Of a stretch of 64,000 nucleotides of DNA, positions 1 through 11,300 are shown one piece after another. A program made the position numbers and the translations under genes. Each line of letters opens with the position of its first letter. The stretch's first letter is position 1. The notes below the pieces were generated by a model. That model saw nothing but the letters and a program-made list of their open reading frames with translations, was not told the origin of the DNA and did not search any database. Source of the stretch: Platynereis dumerilii (lineage: Eukaryota > Annelida > Polychaeta > Phyllodocida > Nereididae); the NCBI GenBank assembly GCA_026936325.1, contig JAPTHN010000019.1, positions 13,232,253 through 13,296,252 on the forward strand. Direction: 5' to 3'.

Positions 1-69
1 CTAGTGCAGAATTTAAGAGCATCTCCAAGAATTTGTTGGTCACTATAGAACATGTTGGACTGCTGTTAA

Positions 70-1955
70 GTTTATATTTCTAAAATTTTCACCGGGTGCA
101 TTTGTGGTTCTTTCCTCTGGTCTTTCACTCTATCTTTATAAGTATAGCCGTTGAAGGCATTATGATTTTTCTGCATCTACCCAATTAAGACATGTAAAAA
201 AAACCATCTGCTAGGTGGCAGCACAGTGAAAAAGAAGTTTATAATCATCTATTAAGGAGATTGCTTTTTATCAAATTTCTCTATTAAATTTGGGTCATAT
301 TGCTTGGAAACTAAAGAAAATTAAACTATTCACTTGGTTCTAGTTAACTAATGCAAAACTTTAACACAATATTTTATAGGTAATTAGCAAAATGAATCTG
401 TAATCCAGTTGCTCAACTCAGGAGCAGCAAGTCATATGCCAAGTAGAAATGTATCACTGCAAAGTGGTTCCTTTTCACACAATGCATAAAGAGGTTTAGG
501 CTAAGTTTGAGGTATTTTATGCCCAATTCCTTTAATACGGAGCAAGATTAACCCCGGACAGGCTTACTAATTGACAAAAATTGAGGCACAATATAGGTAA
601 TTTTTTCAAACTTTAACTGACTGAAACTTTGTCAATTTTACAGATACAGATTTCATATTTTGTACACATATTTTCTTGGTATACATCTTCAAAACTGGAA
701 AGTCACATAAAAATTGGATTAGCAGAAATGTGTAATTATATTATTTTTATTTTTTACTCGAAGCACAGAATATCTAAAAAAATTATATTGGTAAAAAAAT
801 GCTCTCACTGTCATTGCCAAACATTATTAAAAATTTCAAATGAAAAAGTTCAGTACTTTTTACGTTCCACGCATTAAATTGATATAAGACTTAAGATTAG
901 TTCTGAAATTTCCACCAGGTGCTTTGGGATTTTTTTCCCGTCTCTTTTCTTCATTATTGTATATTTAACATTGAAAACGTAAACACAGAAATGGGCTTAG
1001 TATTTTTCCTGAATAGCTGTTGAAGGCATTATGATTTTTCTGCATGCATTTTACCAATTAAGACATGTAAAAAAAGCATCAGCTAGGTGGCAGCACAGTG
1101 AAAAAGAAGTTTATAATCATCAGTTAAAGAGATTGCTTTTTATCAAATTTCTCTATTAAATTTGGGTCATATTGCTTGAAAACTAAAGAAAATTAAACTA
1201 TTTTCTTGGTTCTAGTTAACTAGTGCAAAACTTTAACACTATATTTTATACGTAATTAGCAAAGTGAATCTGTAATCCAGTTGCTCAACTCAGGAGCAGC
1301 AAGTCATATGCCAAGTAGAAATGTATCACTGCAAAGTGGTTTCTTTTCACACAATGCATAAAGAGGTTTAGGCCTAAGTTTGAGGTATTTTATGCTCGAT
1401 TCCTTTAATATGGAGCAAGATTAACCCCAGACAGGCTTACTAATTGACAAAAATTGAGGCACAATATAGGTAATTTTTTCAAACTTTAACTGACTGAAAC
1501 TTTGTCAATTTTACAGATACAGATTTCATATTTTGTACACGTATTTTCTTGGTACACATCTTCAAAACTGGAAAGTCGCATAAAAATTGGATTAGCGGAA
1601 ATGTGTAATTATATTATTTTTATTTTTTACTCGAAGCACAGAATATCTAAAAAAATTATATTGGTAAAAAAATGCTCTCACTGTCACTGCCAAACATTAT
1701 TAAAAATTTCAAATGAAAAAGTTCAGTACTTTTTACGTTCCACGCATTAAACTGATATAAGACTTAAGATTAGTTCTGAAATTTCCACCAGGTGCTTTGG
1801 GATTTTTCCCCCCTCTCTTTTCTTCATTATTGTATATAAATTTACCATTGAAAAAGTAAACACAGAAATGGGCTTAGTATTTTCCTGAATAGCCCTTGAA
1901 GACATTATGATTTTTCTGCATGCATTTTTACCCAATTAAGACATGTGAAAAAAAC
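70..1955. repeat. tandem ~870-bp duplication, about 2.2 copies
   Basis: Two nearly identical units run 151-1019 and 1020-1895, followed by a ~60-bp start of a third unit to about 1955. Part of a preceding, more diverged unit end lies at about 70-150. Anchors such as TTGAAGGCATTATGA recur at 151, 1020 and (variant) 1896, giving periods of 869 and 876. The units differ by scattered substitutions and small indels, so the duplication is recent. Both units hold an 82-codon open frame (629 and 1502) with a mix of silent and replacement changes; I do not think it is a gene. Confidence 0.9.
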
Positions 1956-2316
1956 GAGCCCAAAACGAAAAAAAGAACCCTCCCCCCTTGAAACTATAAT
2001 GGTCACTTCCTTGCAAACTTACATTCATTGCATTCACTTACTTCTAATCAGTTTTCTTGATTTTTTAGCTTGGCCTACAGTGGTGGTCAATTCAGCTAAC
2101 CTCCCCCCTCCCCCTCCCTCTCTTGGAGGTCAGGCAATTTCAGGGAAATCCCTTTCCGGAGTCCAGGGAGAATCATCAATCGTAACCTACCGGCATTGCA
2201 GCCCGCCCTATTTGCAGAGCAAGGTGTTTGTCAGAGAGTTGTTGTTTCTCCTATTACCAGCTCCTATTAGACCCATAGCAGCTTTCTAGAGTGTTTGTAC
2301 CTGTTTCTTGGACACT
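1956..2316 (+). promoter_or_regulatory. 5' flank / putative promoter and 5'UTR of the chromodomain gene
   Basis: This single-copy stretch separates the tandem repeat from the start codon. It contains a C/T-rich run near 2100-2128 and no convincing TATA box. An in-frame TAG at 2287-2289 closes the frame above the ATG, so the protein cannot extend further upstream in this exon. The transcription start is not visible from sequence; an upstream non-coding exon is possible. Confidence 0.4.
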
Positions 2317-2338
2317 ATGGAAGAAAATGGAACGTACA
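2317..2338 (+). CDS. chromodomain gene exon 1 (start, phase 1 end)
   Basis: Encodes MEENGTY plus the first base of a serine codon, then a perfect GTAAGT donor at 2339. Joining to 3108 gives an uninterrupted MEENGTYSKKTGYKSC. The ATG is the first in frame after the TAG at 2287. Confidence 0.8.
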
Positions 2339-5300
2339 GTAAGTGCTGTTGTTGTTGTAATTTTGTTCTGCTGGTTTTTTTTCTTCAGCAAATGATGCAC
2401 AGTTTGTCCCACATGGCCACAACATGCAAACTAAACTGTCATTCCTCCGTGCTGTTACTATGTTTCACTGTTTGGTCTGACTGCCCACCCAGGATTGCTC
2501 ACTGCTCAAGCAGCATGTACAACTCTACCCAGACGTTTCTGTCCACATATCAGTGGCAGTACTGACGTCACAAAGCAACTGTGAATGGGATGTTGATTGC
2601 ATTGTTCTCTCGGCCAATCATATTGCAGGAGTCGGTACTTGCAAGGTCAGAAATGACCATGGAGCCGGACTGACTCAGGGGGCAGAGTTTGATCCGGAGG
2701 CCAGAATTTTGCAGAAAAGTGAAATTTTTGTATGTTAAAAAAAATATCTGCCAAATTCTAGGGAAGCTGCCTCCCCCCCACCCCAATGCAGGCTACGGCC
2801 CTGGTTAGGGGCCGAACACATGTATATCATGTATGATCCTAATTAGGCGGCTATCGATTTTTATAAAAACAAGAAGTTTGATTCCCACTTCACATTGCAA
2901 CATAGGCTGCGTGGAAGCAAACCCTTGGCCACTCAATGGCTATTCTGCTGGCAGTTGAATCTGCTTTTTGTAAGGGGGCGGCCTTTTAATATCCTGAGGT
3001 CGGGTTTGGAGCTTTCCTTGGACAATCAATCTGACTTCTTTCTGTTTTTGCAATATTATGATGAAAATAATGTTCAATCAATTATAAATAGTTAATTTTC
3101 TTCACAGGCAAAAAGACAGGGTACAAGTCCTGCCCGGGATGCGGCAAATCGGTGGCACCCAGGCAGAAGATCTGCCCTGAGCTTCAGTGTCGGCATAATT
3201 TCAGTGTCGACACTGATGCTAAAAAGCAGGCAGAGCTGGAGCAGAAGCACCAACTCAGGATACATTTTGGCCAAAATTCAAGGGGAAGTGAGTATATCAG
3301 TTATGTAAAATGTCATGCTTTGTACTAGAAATTATGGTGGCTCATGAATGAAATTGTTCCTGAAATTATCAAGTGCCAGGCTAACTAGTGAATTGTGCTA
3401 TTTCATCACCATATAGAGTCAAGGAGGGTTAAATTCCATGCATTTTTGGCTAAAATTGTATTCCCAGGAAAATGGAGATAGATAAAAAAATTAAACTTAG
3501 TCCAAAATTTGGACCGTGCATATTCCGTACTGTCATCAACAGCCAAAAAAGTCAAATATTCAAATAAATTGAGCTGAAATCATGGCAACAAAGATTAAGG
3601 GGTAGAGCCACTAAATCAGTCCACCCTTTTGTTAAATCAGTCCAGCAAGGATGGTAAATCTGTACACACAGTTTAATGCAGCACATGCCTATATCTTGTT
3701 ATTTATAAAGTTTTAGTAACTTTCATGAAGGATATTGTATCAATTTTAGAATAGAGTAGTACTGATTACATTTATTATGGAATAATTAAACAATAGAGGT
3801 TAAGTGCACGACGAAGAATTTCAATTGACCTCCTTTTGTACACTGCAGGCCAAAAGTTTGGAAACGGTGTGTTATTTGCCATTGGATCAATGTTAGAGAT
3901 ATATGCTTGTGTATGTAAGAATATGGATTCTTATCTGATCAGAAAAAACTACATCATAATAGGAAGAGGTACCTTGTATCATAAGTTTTATGTAGTTTCT
4001 GTATAAAGGGCATTAAATTTCCTTCATTGCTTTCAAAAATACTGATGGCTCTAAACAAGTGGTCACCCATATCAATTAAATTGCATTGCTCAAGGTTCAC
4101 TAACTTTGACACATTCTTATTTTTGAGAGCAACTCATTCAGGTCTACCAGGTATATTCTAATGTAGAAGCCGAGCACCCAGAAACCATTTTGTGTGACAC
4201 TAATCAAGTGGCAAACAACACACCGGTTTCCAAACTTTTGGGCTGGAATGGGGTGCATTATCATATTTTCACTCTGCCATTAATACCTGGTATATATATT
4301 TCTTGAAACCTTACAGACTGGGATTCTTTATATGTTGAAAGTAGTGGGATGAGAAAATGCTATTTGTTCAGTTCATTAGTATATTAGTTTTAAATTGTTT
4401 GTTCTTTCAGATGATTCGCTTGGAGCAGATCGGCATGCATGCCATTTTCCTGGGGTATAAAATAAACCCCCAGAGGAACTTCTCTGAGGCCATGTCTAAT
4501 TCGCCAGAGTCAGAGGCGATTCTTCAGAAGAAGCGGATAAAGGCAGCGTTTGGTGGTTGGGTGCGGGATGAGATCAAGTTGAAGAGTGAGTATAAAATGT
4601 AGTTGTTGATCTGCATGATACTGGTGAGTGATTGGGTGGTGTTTGAATGACTCCAGAAACAGGTGTTGATCCCTGTGTGGAATAAGCCAAAATTATGTTA
4701 CGCACTGCTTGTAATGAAATTGTAAAAATTGCATTTTTGTCAAATTTGCAACAGCCCTGACTCAGAAAAATGTTCTTTGTAACTTCAATGTACATATATG
4801 ATTGCCTAATGAAACTGTAACTTCAAAAACAGCTTAATTCTATTACAGGAAAGAACAGGACTCTCTTTTAAAAATGTCTCATTTCAAGTATTGGTAAAAT
4901 GTGTGAACCATGATCATTAGAATTGGGTTGCATTTAGCAGTCTTAAATTCCATTTGGCTGTTTTGCTCATTCACAGCAATCTTAACGCTACTCCAACCAA
5001 ACTGCTGATTTCCCAGTCATGAAAACTGGAATGCATCTTCCTACAACTGCTTAAAATGTCCTTGGCCATGTTTAATGCTCCAAACTAATATTTTAATAAC
5101 AATAACAGGCCTAATCAGATAATTTCCCCCCCCCACCCCAAACTTCATGCTGGCTTCACAGGTATTATGCTAATAGCGGAAAAGATGGCAAATACGAGTA
5201 ATATTTATTAGGTGTTTGAAAAATAGAGTGAAGTGAACATTGAAAGTTAAAAAAAACAAGTCTAGATACTTGTTGTGTCAGTTTCAAGACTGTCCTTCAA

Positions 5301-8300
5301 CAATTTTTAGACTTTTATCTAATTTATTCAAATTTTGAGAATCTGACAAGATGTTGGCTGCAATGATGGAGGAACTGAAATCATATCATTACTGCTGGAA
5401 CTGGAAGCTTTTACTTAAGCGGAAGTGATACGTCCCATTAAACTGATTTCCGTCATAATATTTACTTGTTTCAAATCTATTTCATGTAACAACCATTCAA
5501 TCAGTAAAGCTTTGATGAAGTCAGACATTTCCCAGATGCATCAGACACTGCTGTAGTCTAGCAGTGAACATGGAATGGTCTGATTTGCTAAAATATTCAG
5601 ACGATTTTGTGTACAATCCCCATGGGGGTAAAAGAGAATATCATATTTAATTATTCTCTCTTTGGTTAAATGCCCATTGCCGTTATCATTTAAAACTACC
5701 TCTTCTAAACCAATTTTTGTGAAATCTATGTGACTTCAAGAGTACATTCTGAGAGATCTGATCTTCGATAATTTTGAAAAGGATATCAGCTGAGTACTTA
5801 CAGATATATGATCTGCAAATTCATTTATTACCTTGGTTTAGTATACTGTGCTGTATTAGCACTATTGGATCCATTTTCAAAAAGCACATTATCATATAAA
5901 AATACACAATGGTATAATAATAACATGAACTACAGTACCACTGTCATCCCATAATTATTATTTAACAAGATTAAATAAAAATTTATTGCAGATAATGACA
6001 TTCAACAAGGCCAGCTGTTCCGTCCCATTGAGGGCGAAGAAGTAGCCATGGAGGTTTGGGTGGAGGATATTGATGGTGAGAATTAACAAATTGGAAGTCA
6101 TATTGCGTAAATTCCACCCAAATTAAAGATTATTTTAATACGTGTACTACGTTTGTTTTGCAGAATCCTTTGTGCCCTCACCAGAAAAAGAAAACAGTGT
6201 TGACCAATCGAGGAGTGAACTGTCAGGTATGTGCAAAGTTGATATTTAAGTACTTCAAAATTAAATATTTTTTCTCCACTAAGTATCATGTCTTGTGTCA
6301 TATCTTAATCATGATATCATCATATGTATCATATTATGGGATTGGCGTGTCGTGACAGCCCTAAATAGGACGCATTTAATGTGCAGAGGCAGTCACTATG
6401 GATGTGCATTTTTTAAAAATTTCATGAAAAGATCGTAGTACGACAAATGTGCCAATTTGGATCTTTGCAATGTCAATATCAGTTTTTTTTTTAACAGAAA
6501 AAGGATTGGATTTTAATTTACCTGCATTTTTAAAGTTGGTGCAAGTGGTCGTATTTTTGAATGTGGAATATGATTATATACACCTGAATTGAGTGAATTC
6601 ACAAAGACAAGCAATAATATGTAAACCTGTTATAAGCCATGAAGAACTTTGGTCAGTAAAAAAAAATTAGGAACATTCAGTGGCCATCCAGACAGGGTTG
6701 TATAGGAGGGGGCCGGCATCGTTTTGGCTTTGGCGGACTCACGTGGGCCTCGTTGCTCAATATTTTCTTCAAAGTGTTATATGATCTAAGTGGTGTACTG
6801 GACCAAGGTTGCCGGGGCCCCCTAATGCCCCCTCCCCTTGATCCACCACTGGGAATATATTATGAGCAAATAGCATTGGCCAATTTCAACTGCTTCTTTC
6901 AGATTTCTACATATCGCTTCAGAGCAGGCAGATGTCGCAGGCTATTGATGCAGTCCCAATGCCAAGTGTATCTGATGATTGCCCTGCTAAAATGAAAGGT
7001 AGTGTACACAATGTTATTGTATTTTGCTAATAGATATAACATATACATATAATATCTCTGTTTAGTGGGGGCACAGTGAATCAGTGATGTTTATTTAAGC
7101 CACACATCAAAGATTGATAATTATATTTTCATTATGAAACGCTTTAGAGGAAGGTACATGTGTCGCCTACACATGCATGCTAACAAAATAATCCCACTTT
7201 TTGAGATTTTTCAGATAGGTGTAGGCTGCAAAATAAAAAATAAAAAAGATTCTCTGTACCCTGAGACACAGTGAATCAGTGCCGGAGGCACAGTGAACCA
7301 GTACCATTTATTTTATGAGAAATTAAACAGTGGATATATCTAAAAAAAAATTTTTTCAATGAATGAAAATTGAAAGAATATTTTATGTGGTAAAAAATCC
7401 CATGGTACCAAGGGATAACAATTTTAAACAATTCATTACATGTCTCAAAGTGTCATATGTGTGATCACCGGTTTAGACTATTCTCAGTACTTTCTTGTCA
7501 GTGCTGAGGGAATATAGTAATTCCTTGTGTCCCCAATAGCACTGCTCCTGATTCACGTGCCATGCATGGCTATTTTTCACATAATTGCCTTACTCTCTCA
7601 AGTGATTTGTAACATAATCAGTTACTTTGGCAAAGTAACAACACTATTATCATGACCAACTAGACAAGGTTTACTTGCAGCAGTTTATATGTACTACTTG
7701 TTATCAGTGCCCATGAAAATACCTTTTAAGAAGAGGGGGTGTCACCGTAAAAAATTATTTTAGGTTTATGAAATTTGACATATCTCATTGTCATTTTCTT
7801 AATTTTCTATTTATCTCTATATCCAAAAGCTTCATAAGTTCATCGAAACTAGTATATTTATGTGATTGTTTTGACATCATTGAGTTCTTGGTGTTCATAA
7901 GTTGACTTAGAAAAATTCGGTCAAATTAGAAGCTTCCTGATCTGGGATGTTGTAATTTCCGTTTTGCACATGCCAATTGAATCTTTTTGCCATTGAGTTC
8001 TAGTATCATCTCTACTTAGTTAGTTGTTTTTGAGCCTTTTGTGCTTGTGAAAAATCCAGTTCATGAAAAAAACCCAATAAATATGAGGGAAGGTGCATGT
8101 GTCGCATGCGTAACGCAAGAAGTACTTTCATGTGGCAGAAAGCTATGAAAGCTCTGATTTTAACCTGGACTGACTTGAAACATAGTAAATCTGTGAAGCT
8201 TCAAGAAATTATGAACTAATACATGTTAGTGACGGGTACCTGGTGATTAAATACAAAAATTACCTTGTCGCACGCGTAACGCTCAGAAAAGTCTAGATCT

Positions 8301-11300
8301 TATTTAAATTTTTTCTTGTAAATAGTGGAGCAATCATACCAACATTACCTGTTGTGACAATTACCACAATATTTTAATAGTTGGAACATGTTACATGACC
8401 TAGCCAATAATATTATGGCATATATGAAGCTTTTTTGAAAATTTGGCGCCAAATTGTCTATAAACACAATATCCAATCAAAAAACAAATTTTCATTCAAA
8501 ATGGTCGTATTGTTTTTCATCAGTTATAACTTATTATATCATATACAATCGATTTTAAGCAAAAACAGAACATTTTTTTGCAATTTCATGCCATGTCATG
8601 ACTTAAAATCAGGATTAAAAAGAAAAAACGGGCCAAAAATCAAGCTTCTTTCGTCATTTGCTGTGTTAATACTCACTTCAGTGGCACTTATTAATTTGAA
8701 GGACCCATAACATACCCATAACATAGGACAGTTGAAATCATTTTAAAGGAACATGTATGTTTCTGGGGAAAATTTAATTACCTTTTTGAAAAAACATTTC
8801 TGAAAAATCATCAAAAATAGTGTGTTACTACCCATATATTTGGTCTATTTGAATGAAAACTGCCCGAAATGCGGATTATATCAATTTATCAAACTTTTTT
8901 GATCAAAATGATTGAAATCTGAATTTTTGCCACTCTCTTTTGTCATTTTGAAAAACCCGTTAATAAGGGAGATAGATGGATAGATGTGGCAAGTGCAGCC
9001 CTGTACTACATAAAGTTGAAGGATTTAGGGATCCTCTATTACACTACTACTATCTATTATCATTCGGGTAAATTTAAATATTCTTCAACAGTGCATTTTA
9101 ACTTGGATAATTTCATTGTTTTTGCATTTTTTAAAGTTGCATGTAGTTTACAAAATCAGATAATTGGAGTGTGAAATAAATCTTCTGCTCATTATGCTGT
9201 TTAGAATGGTACCAAACCCATTTCTTTGGTAAACTTTTAATAATTTATATGCAACAATGACTTGACTTTAGCTGACTCAAGCATGACTTGACTGAACTGA
9301 ACATGAACTTGCTGCATGGGAACCTAACTATGACTTCACTAGCCGACTTTATAAAGTAGACTTAGGGACTGCTCCCTATAAAAGCAATAACCGTATAACT
9401 GTCTCTTGCAGCACTACTGTTCTGGTCAAAATGTATGTGAAAGATGTTCTGAGTGTTGCAAATTCATTACCTTCTTTAATTTTTTTATCCTCTGTGTTCT
9501 GGGACAACATTGAAAATTTGTTAACCTCAGTAAATTGTCATGCAAATGTATTTTGATTTTATAGACTAAGTCCCATCCAGGCCCCGTCCAGTTCGTAAGA
9601 GGAAGAGATCTGGTGAAACACAAGGTTAGTAGGCCTATGTCATCGAACTAAACTCCAAATAACTCTGGTATATTAAGTTCAGTGCTATTTACTTGCAAGA
9701 TACAGGCTTTATTCTAAGTGACGTAAAGACCTGGTAGTTTCCATGTCAATAATATTTTATTAACATATATGCAATTTATTCAGATTATGCATCAAACACA
9801 CAATTTAGTAGGTTTGCTTATGCCATCTTGTTCGTTTTACTGCTTAATGATGTGAGTTTAATTTATCTGTTTACAGTGTATACTTATTTAATGGGTGATA
9901 ATTTCACTTATTGCTGTTAGATTACACTGTTTTTTTTTACATATTTTTCTGTTCAGAAGTCAAAACCAGACCCAGTCGTAGACCGAAAAAGAAGATTTCT
10001 CAAGACCAAGTGACTGAAAAAGAAGGCAAGTATCGTGCAAATATAACTTGGACATGAACCAGTTTTTCTAATAAAAGGGAGTATAGGGACATCCAAAAGT
10101 CCTGATTTCAACAGAATTTCAGCTAATACAGGGCAAATTTTACATTAAGCTTTATTCAAATTTTGCACTAAACTTTTCCCAGTGGGCACCTGATGTCACA
10201 TTACGTTTTGGGTCATTTTTGCGAAAAACGCACAATTTTATGTCCTGCATTTGTGTGTGTCTAACTTTGAAGAACTAAAGTAGATTTCTGGCCAAACATT
10301 CGGAAAAACATTTCTTCTAGCTGGAAGAAAAAAAACATTATTTGGGTGCAGACAGGATTTCTAAGTTATAATTCGGTGCTGTCAGTGCTGGGAGTAAGGT
10401 GGCTGGCAACTTGTGTCATTAACGCATATTCATGCGCAGCCATGCTGGCCCTATCTAATGTAACGTCACCTTCTCTGCTGACTCATCAGCTTTTTCCGAA
10501 AGTTAAGAATTTCATGAGGCTGCCGTATTTTTGCGTTCGTATCATTTCTAAGAGGATTGGAGACTTCTGGTTTTCAGCATTATATGCATGATGACGACTG
10601 CCACAATCTGACAGAGTTTCAGCATTCTACTCCCAATAGCAATTTTAGGCAAGCGCGTCTATTTTTCAAAAATGACTTGTTGATATAAATTTTTATCAAT
10701 TTCCATCGTGGAAGGAACCCTTTTTTAATTCGCTTTATTCTTTCTGACTAGTTTTGGAAGTAAATATCAAAGAGATAAGAAATTCTATCCCTTCAATTTT
10801 TTGAGCTCTATGATTTTTAAGATATGGTAAAATTTTCAAAATCAAAACTTTATTCTGAGCCCCTTGGAAGGTCCTTAAATTAAATATATCCCTCTGAAAT
10901 TGTAATCAGCCTTTCAATAATATTTAAAATATCATGCTTCGTTGCAAACATGGGATTCATGACCACTGAATGGAAAGGCATCACAGTAAAAGAGTTCAGA
11001 AAAGAAGCTGATTTTTCCAGGTTTTGGATGCACCAACTCTCTTGTATATGACCTAAAATACTTTGCAAAATCAGCATGGCGATCACCAAAAATATCGGAA
11101 TAACCAGAACCCATTAATTTTCATAATTTAAGGTATTAAGATCCGCAATAAGGCCATTTTCACACTAAAAATATGTTTTTCAGGGTTTGCAAACATGGGA
11201 CTACGGAGCTATTTCACAATCTTTCTGATTTGAATCGCTGTCCCACAGCTAGGTCTGGATACTCTAAATAGACTAGGGGGAACCGGGGCACATTGGGACG

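Noticed and set aside
629-877. 82-codon open frame, repeated at 1502-1750
   Set aside because: It lies in tandemly duplicated A+T-rich DNA. It lacks a good start, and the differences between copies include replacements as often as silent changes. Conservation is explained by the recent duplication.
1945-2289. 114-codon frame upstream of the chromodomain gene
   Set aside because: Composition follows the C/T-rich tract (poly-Pro), there is no recognisable domain, and it overlaps the likely promoter.
2308-2565. Longer frame running through exon 1 without splicing
   Set aside because: After the seventh codon it becomes a Cys-rich nonsense stretch. The perfect GTAAGT at 2339 joined to 3108 gives a far better protein.
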